From an uncultured Paraglaciecola sp. (GTDB lineage: Bacteria > Pseudomonadota > Gammaproteobacteria > Enterobacterales > Alteromonadaceae): a DNA stretch of 64,000 nucleotides. The stretch is taken from the NCBI RefSeq assembly GCF_937123705.1, contig NZ_CAKZKO010000010.1, forward strand, positions 62,001 through 126,000, given 5' to 3'. The first letter of the stretch is position 1. Each line of letters starts with the position of its first letter. The position numbers were made by a program, and so were the translations under genes. Positions 19,409 through 28,357 of the stretch are shown piece after piece. The notes beneath the pieces are model-generated. The model searched no databases. It saw only the letters and a list, made by a program, of their open reading frames with translations, and was not told the origin of the DNA.

Positions 19409-20022
19409 TGAAAAATAGAGTCAATCTTTATCACCCAGAGTTTCATCCAAAGTTGCAACTGCTCACTTTGCCAGTCGTAATAGGTTGTTGGGTATTGAGC
19501 CTTTGTGTATGTGGCTTAATTTATGTTTTTTTGGCAAATCAACAGCAAGCTCTTAAAGCCGATCTGACCAAGGTACAACACAATAAGCAACAGCAGGAAT
19601 TATTGGTGAATGAACTGCAAAACGCCCTAGACAACCGAAAGGTTGATCCTAAACTGCTTAAACAAGTACAAGAAAGTCAGCAGCTTATTGATCTGAAGAA
19701 AAGAGTGTTAAATGAACTAACAGCACAAGAGCAATTAAAATCGAAGGGCTATTCAAATCTAATGTTAGATCTCGCCAGTTATAATCAAAATGGATTGTGG
19801 CTACAGCGTATCACATTAGATGGCGCCAGAGTGGTAATAGAAGGTGCTGCTACAGATTCTACTCTTGTCCCCAAATGGTTGAGTTTTATAGGAAAAACTG
19901 ACTATTTTAACGGGCAGAAATTTGCCGACACTAGGCTGTACCGAGACGCAGAACAACAACTCAATTTCGCCATATCAACGGGAAACCCAGAGCTGCAAGA
20001 AAAAGAGGGTAGTAATGAGTAA
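19408..20022 (+). CDS. mshI2: MSHA biogenesis protein, PilN-like (MshI2)
   Basis: Encodes 204 residues. The N-terminal RVNLYHPEFHPK is typical of PilN-like proteins, which bind the PilM-like partner through this segment. One membrane helix lies at about residues 17-40, followed by a coiled coil (about 42-110) and a small periplasmic alpha/beta domain. It is part of the inner-membrane PilM-N-O-type assembly of the MSHA system. It overlaps mshI by 1 bp and mshJ by 8 bp, so the products are probably translationally coupled. Confidence 0.85.
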   Translation: MKNRVNLYHPEFHPKLQLLTLPVVIGCWVLSLCVCGLIYVFLANQQQALKADLTKVQHNKQQQELLVNELQNALDNRKVDPKLLKQVQESQQLIDLKKRVLNELTAQEQLKSKGYSNLMLDLASYNQNGLWLQRITLDGARVVIEGAATDSTLVPKWLSFIGKTDYFNGQKFADTRLYRDAEQQLNFAISTGNPELQEKEGSNE

Positions 20023-20686
20023 TTCTTTTGAAAACGAATATAACAAACTGGCAACTAAGTTCCTTGAGGTGAGCTTACGAGAACAGGTTTTAATCTTACT
20101 TTGCGGATTAGTGGTGTTGGTATTGCTGGTGTACACCTTTTTATTTGAGCCTATGCTAAACACTACCACTAGGCTTCAAGAAAATAGCCTCAGTGCTAAA
20201 AATGACATATCTACTTTGGATGAGCGAACGGCTAAATTAACTGAAAAACTAAATGACGATCCCAATCAATCCGTAAATAAAAAAATCGCATTATTAACGC
20301 GGCAAATTCAAGACATTACCCAGCAACTAGAAACCCAAACAAACACTTTAGTACCAGCAAATAAAATGGCTGGGATGTTAGAAAGCGTATTGGAAGAAAG
20401 CCAAGGACTGAAACTGATCGAGTTGCAATCTATTGCACCTGAACCCGTATTAGCAGGGAAAACAGCTAAAGAGGACGACCCAAAAGCAGGTTTATATCAA
20501 CACGGAGTAACCTTAGTGTTTGAAGGCAGTTACTTCGATATTCAACAATATCTCGAAAAGTTAGAGTTATTGCCTTGGCAGTTTTATTGGGAAAAATTTG
20601 ACTACCTAGTGGGCGATTATCCAACTGCCAGCGTTGAGTTAGAAATATATACGCTCAGCACCAACAAAGAATTTATAGGGAGTTAG
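20015..20686 (+). CDS. mshJ: MSHA biogenesis protein MshJ (PilO-like)
   Basis: Encodes 223 residues from the ATG at 20015. An upstream in-frame start at 19922 exists but would lie deep inside mshI2, so it is rejected; GAGGGT precedes the chosen ATG. One membrane helix lies at about residues 23-45 and is followed by a coiled coil and a periplasmic domain, the PilO layout. Together with MshI and MshI2 it forms the inner-membrane platform linking pilus motor and secretin. It ends directly at the mshK start. Confidence 0.86.
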   Translation: MSNSFENEYNKLATKFLEVSLREQVLILLCGLVVLVLLVYTFLFEPMLNTTTRLQENSLSAKNDISTLDERTAKLTEKLNDDPNQSVNKKIALLTRQIQDITQQLETQTNTLVPANKMAGMLESVLEESQGLKLIELQSIAPEPVLAGKTAKEDDPKAGLYQHGVTLVFEGSYFDIQQYLEKLELLPWQFYWEKFDYLVGDYPTASVELEIYTLSTNKEFIGS

Positions 20687-21046
20687 ATGAAACCGCTACT
20701 CATTCTATTTTGTTTTTGCTTTTGCTTTTGCTTTTGCTTATCTCATGTGCAAGCTAGAACACTGCAAGACCCTACTAAACCTCATCCTAGCAAACCAAGT
20801 TTGCATAGCAACCAAAACGCCGCAGCGATGACTCCTATGGCGTTAAGATTAACTGCTATCATCAATAATAATCAAAGTATGCAAGCTATAATTAATGGAA
20901 CAAGCTTAATACAAGGACAACAAATACAAGGCTACAAAGTGATCCTGATCGGCAAAAATCACGTGATATTAGATGGGTTAGAAGGAAGGAAGACACTTTT
21001 TGTCAATAACAACAACATTAAAAAAGACACACATAATGGTTTTTAA
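20687..21046 (+). CDS. mshK: MSHA biogenesis protein MshK
   Basis: Encodes 119 residues. A signal peptide is followed by RTLQDPTKPHPSKP, a proline-rich start, and a small beta domain (INGTSLIQGQQIQGYKV) typical of PilP/GspC-type secretin connectors. The signal peptide contains five Phe-Cys pairs (residues 8-17), made by a hexamer repeat TTTTGC/T (20708-20737). Change of one hexamer unit keeps the frame and only alters signal-peptide length. The start follows the mshJ stop directly. The last 11 bp overlap mshL. Confidence 0.86.
   Translation: MKPLLILFCFCFCFCFCLSHVQARTLQDPTKPHPSKPSLHSNQNAAAMTPMALRLTAIINNNQSMQAIINGTSLIQGQQIQGYKVILIGKNHVILDGLEGRKTLFVNNNNIKKDTHNGF
20708..20737 (+). repeat. Hexamer tandem repeat in mshK signal peptide
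   Basis: Five TTTTG(T/C) units in a row, the last four identical, encode alternating Phe-Cys. Six-base units keep the reading frame if copies slip. Confidence 0.9.
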
Positions 21047-22691
21047 AAAAATACTATTTCTGAGCATAACTTTAGTTATCTGCTCTTGCCAAAGTCCACA
21101 AAAAAATACAGCAGTGGCTCATTCACTAGAGTCAGCCATTGCCGAATATGAAAACGACAGCCAGCCAACCTCAGACAATCTTCCGGTAACTATACCAGAC
21201 GAAGTGAGTCAGGCATTGTTGCCTGAACAAGCTGATACTTCAAACCAGCTTTTTGGTGAATCTAAATATGATATTAATGCCCAAAAAGTAGCAGCTACCG
21301 CTTTTTTCAGCAGCATAGTTAATGGTACGCCATACAGTGTTGCGATCCATCCAGACGTTAAAGGAGAGATTTCACTCGATTTAAAACAGGTGGCGCTTGC
21401 AGATGTTTTTGATTTGGTGGCTGAGTTATATGGCTATGAAATCGAACGTAAACAAAATATCTACCGTATTTACCCTGCGGGTATGCGTACTGAAACCTTC
21501 CCTATTAACTACTTACTGATGATCCGCAATGGAGCCACGCAAACCAGTATTACTTCGGGCGGTGTCTCTCAAGAGTCTGGTAACAATAGGGGGGGCAATA
21601 ATTCCCAAAATGCATTTAGTGGTAATTCAAGCAACTCTGGAAATAACAGTACGTTTGGCTCTAACAATAATAGTAATGGCACCAATATTTCTACCCGTAC
21701 CGAAACAGATTTTTGGGCCGAACTATTGGCAACCCTTGAATCTATGATTGGTGACGGAGAAGGTAAAAGTGTGATGGTGACGCCTCAAGCAGGTTTAGTG
21801 ACAGTGCGCGCCATGCCAAAAGAGATTAGAGCGGTTAAAGCCTTTTTAGATGTTTCTCAGGAGATTGTTCAGCGGCAAGTTATTCTTGAGGCCAGAATTA
21901 TTGAAGTGTCATTAAATGATGGTTATCAACAAGGTATTAATTGGGGGCAAATATTAGCTAATAGTGGCTCCACTGATTTTCAGTTTTCCAATAGCTCGGG
22001 CACAATAGGCGATAGCATCAGTGCTGCTTTAGGTAATGTAACTAGTCTGTCTTTTATTAATAAAGACTTTTCCGGGGTGTTGTCTTTGCTGTCTACTCAA
22101 GGGAATGTGCAAGTGTTATCTAGTCCCCGTGTCACTGCCATCAATAATCAAAAAGCGGTGATTAAGGTCGGCGATGATGAGTATTTTGTTACTGATGTTT
22201 CTAGTCAAAGCACCATATCCAGTAGTACTACATCTGTGGTACCCAATATTGAACTCACGCCTTTCTTTTCAGGTATAGCTTTAGATGTGACGCCGCAAAT
22301 TGATGAAGCTGGCATGGTGTTATTGCATGTACATCCATCGGTTATTGAAACTCAAGAACAAGAAAAAGTTGTCACCTTAAATCAAGAGCAATTTGTTTTA
22401 CCTCTTGCTCAAAGTAATATTCGCGAATCCGACACCGTCATTCGCGCCAAGTCGGGAGAAATAGTGGTAATTGGCGGGCTTATGCAGTCCATTGTTTCTG
22501 ATACCGAATCCAAAACACCTTTGCTTGGTGATATCCCAATTTTGGGTAATTTGTTCAAGAATAAGCGGGATAGTGAAATTAAAAAGGAATTGGTGATTTT
22601 GATTAAACCAACGGTAGTAGACAAAGATACCTGGAAACAGCAGTTACGACGTAGCAGGGATCAAATGGCCGATTGGTTGCACGTGGACTAA
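21036..22691 (+). CDS. mshL: MSHA outer membrane secretin MshL
   Basis: Encodes 551 residues from the ATG at 21036; an in-frame start at 21000 lies inside mshK and is rejected. It is a lipoprotein (LVICSC near residue 17) and a secretin, forming the outer membrane channel for the pilus. Residues about 85-160 carry the N0/STN-like domain (GEISLDLKQVALADVFDLVA). A Ser/Asn/Gly-rich loop spans about 180-225. The secretin domain at about 285-530 contains VLSSPRVTAINNQKAVIKVG, then GEIVVIGGLM and the final LLGDIPILGNLFK. It overlaps mshK by 11 bp and ends 3 bp before mshM. Confidence 0.93.
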   Translation: MVFKKILFLSITLVICSCQSPQKNTAVAHSLESAIAEYENDSQPTSDNLPVTIPDEVSQALLPEQADTSNQLFGESKYDINAQKVAATAFFSSIVNGTPYSVAIHPDVKGEISLDLKQVALADVFDLVAELYGYEIERKQNIYRIYPAGMRTETFPINYLLMIRNGATQTSITSGGVSQESGNNRGGNNSQNAFSGNSSNSGNNSTFGSNNNSNGTNISTRTETDFWAELLATLESMIGDGEGKSVMVTPQAGLVTVRAMPKEIRAVKAFLDVSQEIVQRQVILEARIIEVSLNDGYQQGINWGQILANSGSTDFQFSNSSGTIGDSISAALGNVTSLSFINKDFSGVLSLLSTQGNVQVLSSPRVTAINNQKAVIKVGDDEYFVTDVSSQSTISSSTTSVVPNIELTPFFSGIALDVTPQIDEAGMVLLHVHPSVIETQEQEKVVTLNQEQFVLPLAQSNIRESDTVIRAKSGEIVVIGGLMQSIVSDTESKTPLLGDIPILGNLFKNKRDSEIKKELVILIKPTVVDKDTWKQQLRRSRDQMADWLHVD

Positions 22692-22694
22692 ATC

Positions 22695-23603
22695 ATGTAT
22701 CTATACCACTACGGTATTAAAGAACTGCCTTTTACCTTAACACCTAACACCAGTTATTTTTTTGGGTTGCCTAGTCATAAAGAGGCGATTCAAGTGTTAC
22801 TGACTGCACTAAAAACCGGTGAAGGTTTTATAAAAGTTACGGGTGAAGTGGGTACAGGTAAAACCTTGATTTGCCGTAAGTTATTAAACGAATTGCCGCA
22901 ACAATTTGTAGCGGCTTATATTCCTAATCCTTACCTTACACCAACCGAATTAAGGCGCGCGGTGGCCAGTGAACTCAATGTGGCGCTCACCGACCACGCC
23001 GACCAGCAAGAATTCACTCAACGTATTCAACAACGTCTTATTCATATTCACCAAGAAAACAAAGGCGTGGTACTTATTATTGATGAAGCCCAAGCTTTAC
23101 CCGTTGAGAGCATTGAAGCCCTTAGACTCATAACTAATTTAGAAACTGAATCCCGAAAATTATTGCAAGTAGTATTGTTTGGACAACCAGAGTTGAATGA
23201 AAAGTTGTCTTTGCCAGAATTAAGGCAATTAAAACAAAGGGTCACTTTTTCTTATAACTTGCAGCTTATGGATGCCGATCAGGTTTATCAATATGTGAAA
23301 CATCGTATGAATGTTGCTGGGTATTGTGGTGGTGAATTGTTCGACCGGAAATGTTGTTCGTTGCTCTTTAAAGCGAGCAAAGGCACGCCAAGGATAGTTA
23401 ATGTACTGTGTCACAAAGCGCTGATGTTAGCTTATGGTGAGGGCAAACAAAAAGTCACCTCAGAACATGTGAGACTTGCAGTGCAAGATACCGAAGCAGC
23501 ATTGCAACCTAGAAGTATGACGCAAATGAGTTCTGTCGGTTTGTTAGTGGTGCTGGTCGCTTTAAGCTTGGCTTATGTTGCTTGGTTGGGGCTGGCAAAA
23601 TGA
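22695..23603 (+). CDS. mshM: MSHA biogenesis ATPase MshM (ExeA-like)
   Basis: Encodes 302 residues. It is an AAA-type ATPase of the ExeA family, with Walker A GEVGTGKT at residues 50-57 and Walker B VVLIIDEAQ at about 124-133. A single membrane segment lies near the C-terminus (about 278-298). Family members help assemble the secretin. The stop overlaps the mshN start as ATGA. Confidence 0.92.
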   Translation: MYLYHYGIKELPFTLTPNTSYFFGLPSHKEAIQVLLTALKTGEGFIKVTGEVGTGKTLICRKLLNELPQQFVAAYIPNPYLTPTELRRAVASELNVALTDHADQQEFTQRIQQRLIHIHQENKGVVLIIDEAQALPVESIEALRLITNLETESRKLLQVVLFGQPELNEKLSLPELRQLKQRVTFSYNLQLMDADQVYQYVKHRMNVAGYCGGELFDRKCCSLLFKASKGTPRIVNVLCHKALMLAYGEGKQKVTSEHVRLAVQDTEAALQPRSMTQMSSVGLLVVLVALSLAYVAWLGLAK

Positions 23604-24715
23604 GTGTCGTCAACAAAATGCTACAGGACTTAGAAAACCGGCAGTCTCAATCTGATGAGATAAGTGCCGACTACCAAGCCCCGCCAAAAAAGCAATCGAA
23701 GTTGTTGCTTGTGGTGCTGTTAGTATTAGCAACTTTAGCCATTGCTTTCGCATTGATGGATACTGATAAGATGTTTAGCATCACTGAAAGCAAAAAGCAT
23801 GTTGTTGAGCCTAAATTAACGGCACGTTCTAAACCGACTATAAAAATGGCTAAGGTACCCGATGATTTGGCGCTGGGGCAAAAAAAATTACAACCTGCCT
23901 CTGAAAAAACAAACAAAGCTGTGAGTGAACTAGTGGCAAGTACCGCCAAAATAACGCCCGCTCCTATCGATAATCTAAGCACCCAACCAATAACGTCAAA
24001 CAAACTTTTAGATGATGTGGGCGTGAAACCCGTCACCGACACTCAAGATCAGCAACAACTAACCCAAAACAATTCAGAGTCAGTTAAAGCTGTAGTACCA
24101 GAACAAACTTCTAGTTTTAGCATGACAGGTAGCAGTCAAGAGAGTAAACGCAGTAGTTTAAAACAACGTATTGCAGAGAGTCTTAATAACGGCTCTGTTG
24201 AAGTCGCTCGCTCGCTTTTACAACAATTATTGGACGCAGAACCAGATAATATCAAAGCAAGAAAAAAGCTCGCTTCGCTGCTTTTTGCCCAAGGAAATGA
24301 TGCACAGTCTAAACAGTTACTTCTTAGCGGTATTGATTTACACCCAACAAGTAGCGACTTAAGATTGATGTTGGCTAGGCTGTACATGACACAAAACGCA
24401 CCTACTCAAGCCATGAGCCTATTGACAGAAATTCAACCTGACTCAAACCAACAAATTGAATATTTGGCCTATCGTGCAGCGTTGGCGCAGCAACTTAAAC
24501 AATCACAGTTGGCAAAATCAGACTATAAAAAACTTACTAAGATTGAATCCACTAACGCAAAATGGTGGTTAGGTCTAGCCATAGCAGAAGATCAATTGGG
24601 TGAAAAGGATATAGCGCGGCAAGCTTACAAGAACGCAAATTCACTTGGGCCATTGGATGCGCCAGTGAGTGATTTTATTCAACAACGCATTTTAGTATTA
24701 GCAGGCGAACAATGA
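23600..24715 (+). CDS. mshN: MSHA biogenesis TPR protein MshN
   Basis: Encodes 371 residues from the ATG at 23600 (an in-frame GTG at 23582 is possible but less likely). The N-terminus MSVVNKMLQDLENR is typical of MshN. One membrane helix (about residues 34-54) is followed by a Ser/Thr/Pro-rich stretch and then TPR-like repeats from about residue 180 to the end (NIKARKKLASLLFAQGN is one). It probably binds peptidoglycan or scaffolds the pilus machine. It overlaps mshM and mshE by 4 bp each. Confidence 0.88.
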   Translation: MSVVNKMLQDLENRQSQSDEISADYQAPPKKQSKLLLVVLLVLATLAIAFALMDTDKMFSITESKKHVVEPKLTARSKPTIKMAKVPDDLALGQKKLQPASEKTNKAVSELVASTAKITPAPIDNLSTQPITSNKLLDDVGVKPVTDTQDQQQLTQNNSESVKAVVPEQTSSFSMTGSSQESKRSSLKQRIAESLNNGSVEVARSLLQQLLDAEPDNIKARKKLASLLFAQGNDAQSKQLLLSGIDLHPTSSDLRLMLARLYMTQNAPTQAMSLLTEIQPDSNQQIEYLAYRAALAQQLKQSQLAKSDYKKLTKIESTNAKWWLGLAIAEDQLGEKDIARQAYKNANSLGPLDAPVSDFIQQRILVLAGEQ

Positions 24716-26568
24716 AACCCAAAGCCAAGATACGCCTAGGCGATTTACTCGTTCAAGAAAACATTATCAGCGAAGAACAGCTGATGCAGGCTCTTTCTGC
24801 GCAGAAAGAGTCGGGGCGCAAGTTAGGTTTTATGCTAATAGAGCTGGGCTTTGTAACAGAAAACCAGCTGTTAACATTCTTGTCGCAACACCTCAATGTG
24901 CCTTTAGTGGATATCAATCAGCATAATGTTTCAGTAGCGGCTGTTAACTTGTTGCCAGAGGTACAAGCTCGTCGGCATCGTGCAATAGTGCTTGAAGACA
25001 AAGGAGATAGCTTACTGGTAGCCATGAGCGATCCAGCTGATTTAGCCGCCCTTGATATATTATCTAGAATGTTACCTAAGCCTATCGATGTGGTGGTGGT
25101 AAGTGATTCACAGTTGATTCAGGCCTATGATAATTTTTACCGCCGCACCGAAGAGATTGCGTCATTTGCTCAAGAACTTGCTGAAGAATATCAGGACGAA
25201 ACCGAATTTGATTTTGACTCAGGTGTAGGTGATGAACAAGACACAGCCGTAGCTAGACTGTTGCAATCAATTTTTGAAGACGCAGTGCAAGCCAAAGCGT
25301 CTGATATTCATATAGAGCCTGAAGAAACATCGCTGCGGATCCGGATGCGGGTTGACGGTATTTTGCAAGAGAACGTTATCCAAGAAAAAAACATCGCCTC
25401 TGCATTGGTACTTAGGTTGAAGCTAATGTCAGGGTTAGATATTTCTGAAAAACGCCTACCTCAAGACGGCAGAACCAGCGTTCGCATAAAAGGTCATGTC
25501 ATTGATGTAAGGGTATCAACTATGCCCATTCAAGCAGGTGAATCGGTGGTGATGCGTTTGCTCGACCAATCTGCCGGGCTTATTTCTCTTGATCAAACCG
25601 GTATGCCCAATAATTTGTTGGCGCGCTTTAGAAGTTTGCTACATCGTCCTCACGGTATGATATTGGTAACCGGCCCTACGGGATCGGGTAAAACTACCAC
25701 TTTGTACGGTGCATTAAGTGAATTAAATAAAGCCGCCTCAAAAATCATTACGGTTGAAGACCCCGTGGAATACCGAATTCCTAGAATCAATCAGGTACAA
25801 ATTAACAACAAAATCGGACTGTCTTTTTCCAATGTGTTGCGTACCACCTTGCGGCAAGATCCAGATATCATCATGGTAGGCGAGATGCGTGACAGGGAAA
25901 CCTCAGAAATTGGTTTAAGAGGTGCATTAACGGGGCATTTAGTGCTGTCTACTTTGCATACCAATGATGCGATCAGCAGCGCCATTCGATTATTAGATAT
26001 GGGTGCGCCAGGTTATTTAGTGGCGAGTTCGTTGCGAGCCGTTGTAGCCCAAAGACTGGTACGTAAAATTTGTAGCAGTTGTAGTGAAGATTATCGACTT
26101 AATACCGAAGAACTGCTTTGGTTAAACAGCTTAGATAGCAACTTAAAAGATATTAATTTTAAGCGCGGCAAGGGTTGTCAAAGCTGTAATTCTACCGGTT
26201 ATAAAGGTCGAATTGGAGTATTTGAATTACTCGAAATGACCGAGAGCATGATGAATGCACTAAAAGTGAACGATACTGTGACTTTTTCAGAGGCGGCACA
26301 ACAAAGTCAAGGGTTTGTACCCTTAGCAAAAGTGGCACTCATGTATGCAAAAATGGGCGTAACTACAGTCGATGAGGTACTAAAACTAATTGAAATGGTC
26401 GCTGATGAACAAGTTGCCATCGAAGAAATCGAACCAGAGTCGCCATTACAACAAGATACACAGCAAACCCCGCCTACGGCTCAGGACGCAACAACACCCG
26501 TTGCTGAATTTTCACTGGAATTAGAGCCAGAATACAAACCACCAGGGGGCGATGGTGGCGCAATTTAA
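24712..26568 (+). CDS. mshE: MSHA extension ATPase MshE
   Basis: Encodes 618 residues; it powers MSHA pilus assembly. Two MshEN-type c-di-GMP-binding motifs open the protein: RLGDLLVQENIISEEQL (about residues 7-23), followed by KLGFMLIELGFVTENQLL. In the first motif Asn stands where the usual motif has Gly. Walker A is GPTGSGKTT near 325, followed by the Asp box, Walker B (PDIIMVGEMRD) and His box (STLHTNDA). A four-cysteine zinc motif has CSSC near 453 and CQSC near 489. The tail after about 565 is a low-complexity acidic/Pro extension. It overlaps mshG by 17 bp. c-di-GMP control is known for MshE; binding here is inferred. Confidence 0.94.
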   Translation: MKPKAKIRLGDLLVQENIISEEQLMQALSAQKESGRKLGFMLIELGFVTENQLLTFLSQHLNVPLVDINQHNVSVAAVNLLPEVQARRHRAIVLEDKGDSLLVAMSDPADLAALDILSRMLPKPIDVVVVSDSQLIQAYDNFYRRTEEIASFAQELAEEYQDETEFDFDSGVGDEQDTAVARLLQSIFEDAVQAKASDIHIEPEETSLRIRMRVDGILQENVIQEKNIASALVLRLKLMSGLDISEKRLPQDGRTSVRIKGHVIDVRVSTMPIQAGESVVMRLLDQSAGLISLDQTGMPNNLLARFRSLLHRPHGMILVTGPTGSGKTTTLYGALSELNKAASKIITVEDPVEYRIPRINQVQINNKIGLSFSNVLRTTLRQDPDIIMVGEMRDRETSEIGLRGALTGHLVLSTLHTNDAISSAIRLLDMGAPGYLVASSLRAVVAQRLVRKICSSCSEDYRLNTEELLWLNSLDSNLKDINFKRGKGCQSCNSTGYKGRIGVFELLEMTESMMNALKVNDTVTFSEAAQQSQGFVPLAKVALMYAKMGVTTVDEVLKLIEMVADEQVAIEEIEPESPLQQDTQQTPPTAQDATTPVAEFSLELEPEYKPPGGDGGAI

Positions 26569-27775
26569 TTATACCGCAAGAAAGTCTAGCGGCGAGTTGG
26601 CTAGGGGCGTATTAGAAGCGGCCGATGCGGCATCTGTGGCGCAAATTTTGGTTGGGCGAAGCTTTACTCCTTTAGAGATTGTAGAAACCGATATAGAGCA
26701 CACTTCTGAGTCATCACAATTGTCGTTTTTTACTCCTAAAATCTCACTTGAAGACTTAGTGATGTTTTCACGGCAAATGTATTCTTTAGTTAAGTCGGGT
26801 ATTCCTATTTTGCGGGCCGTTAAAGGCTTGGCAGAAACCACGGCTTCTAAACGTATGGCTCTAGCGTTGGCTGATGTTGCCGATCAACTTGAGCGAGGGC
26901 GCACGCTTTCATCAGCGCTTAACAAGCACAATCAAGTATTTGGTCGTTTGTTTGTTAGTATCGTGCACGTGGGTGAAAATACCGGCAAATTAGATGAAGC
27001 ATTTATGCAACTTTCATTTTATTTGGAACGAGAACAGGAAACCCGCAAGCAAATTAAAGCGGCCACTCGTTACCCAACATTTGTGATGATCGCCATTGTT
27101 ATTGCTATGGTAATCATGAACTTAGTTGTTATCCCTATATTTGCGGATATGTTTAAATCTTTTGGTGCAGAACTACCATTGATGACGCGGATCTTACTCG
27201 CCACCTCTGAATTTTTTATTACCAAATGGCCATTTTTGGTGATAGGTATTGGCCTAGTGATTGTGTTAACTATTCGGTACCTTCGTACTGAAAGTGGGCG
27301 TTATAAATGGGATCGAACTAAACTACGATTACCTGTTGTGGGCAGCATTTTTGAACGCACCTTGTTGGGCAGATTTGCGAGAAGTTTTTCGATAATGTTG
27401 GTGTCAGGCGTACCTTTGACTTCGGCACTTAATTTAGTGGCAGAAGCGGTCAATAATGCCTACATGGCAGATCGAATTTTGGGTATGCGAAAAAATATCG
27501 AAAAAGGTGAAAGTCTATCGCGCGTAGCGAGTAGCAGCCAATTGTTTACGCCCTTAGTATTACAAATGATTAATGTAGGAGAAGAAACAGGACGTGTCGA
27601 CGAGTTATTGGCTGAAGTTGCTGAGTTCTACGAACGAGAAGTCGACTATGATTTAAAAAGTCTAACATCAAAAATTGAACCGATTTTAATATGCATAGTG
27701 GCCGGTATGGTACTGATCCTAGCATTAGGCATTTTCACCCCAATGTGGGATATGATGGGAGCAATTAAAGGCTAA
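26552..27775 (+). CDS. mshG: MSHA inner-membrane platform protein MshG
   Basis: Encodes 407 residues of the PilC/GspF family. Two T2SSF domains occur at about residues 70-195 and 270-395, each with a conserved G-E-TG pattern (VGENTGKLDEA and VGEETGRVDELL). Membrane helices lie at about 170-195, 222-242 and 375-398. It is the inner-membrane platform on which the MshE motor acts. The start lies inside the last codons of mshE. Confidence 0.94.
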   Translation: MVAQFNYTARKSSGELARGVLEAADAASVAQILVGRSFTPLEIVETDIEHTSESSQLSFFTPKISLEDLVMFSRQMYSLVKSGIPILRAVKGLAETTASKRMALALADVADQLERGRTLSSALNKHNQVFGRLFVSIVHVGENTGKLDEAFMQLSFYLEREQETRKQIKAATRYPTFVMIAIVIAMVIMNLVVIPIFADMFKSFGAELPLMTRILLATSEFFITKWPFLVIGIGLVIVLTIRYLRTESGRYKWDRTKLRLPVVGSIFERTLLGRFARSFSIMLVSGVPLTSALNLVAEAVNNAYMADRILGMRKNIEKGESLSRVASSSQLFTPLVLQMINVGEETGRVDELLAEVAEFYEREVDYDLKSLTSKIEPILICIVAGMVLILALGIFTPMWDMMGAIKG

Positions 27776-27779
27776 CATT

Positions 27780-28310
27780 ATGAACAAGTTAGAGTCAGCA
27801 AATGAGAAAAACCGCAGCCTATTTGTGAACATCGCCGTCATAGTAGTGTTTGTTAGCTTGATGTTGGGTTTTATCCTGTATTTGAATGAAGGATCTACCA
27901 ATATTAAGCGTGTTGCTTTAGAAAATTTAGCAGAACAATTTTCAACAAGCGTCAGCAATGCTCACTGGCAATGGCAAGGTGAAGGTCGTCCTCCAATCGT
28001 TATGCTAGTCACTTATGGAAGTAAGCTGGGCGAAAATAACACCCTAGTCGAAAAAGACCGTAAGCCCATTTTTATGAGTCGATTAGGTTGGCCAAAGGCT
28101 GAACCTAGCTCAAATGGCTGTGCCAAAATTTGGGATATGGTGTTGAATATCCCTATGGATATTGAAGGCTTTAAAGTTTTTGCAGAATATTATGACGGTT
28201 TAAAAACCAACAACAACGCCCTAGAGTCTGTATGCCGATATCGATTATCAACAGGCCCTTACTTTGAATATAAAGTATTTTTGGGGCAGGTTTTAAAGGT
28301 CAAACAATGA
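27780..28310 (+). CDS. mshF: MSHA biogenesis protein MshF
   Basis: Encodes 176 residues. One membrane helix spans about residues 17-40, followed by a periplasmic domain containing SNAHWQWQGEGRP, a hallmark of MshF. Its biochemical role is unknown; position after mshG is conserved in MSHA operons. It begins 4 bp after mshG and its stop overlaps the longest possible mshB frame by 4 bp. Confidence 0.88.
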   Translation: MNKLESANEKNRSLFVNIAVIVVFVSLMLGFILYLNEGSTNIKRVALENLAEQFSTSVSNAHWQWQGEGRPPIVMLVTYGSKLGENNTLVEKDRKPIFMSRLGWPKAEPSSNGCAKIWDMVLNIPMDIEGFKVFAEYYDGLKTNNNALESVCRYRLSTGPYFEYKVFLGQVLKVKQ

Positions 28311-28357
28311 ATCAACTAAATGAGATCACAAGTAACAAACCTTGTAGGAGTACACCC

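Noticed and set aside
19922..20014. Upstream in-frame extension of mshJ
   Set aside because: It lies entirely within mshI2, and a ribosome site and typical N-terminus support the ATG at 20015.
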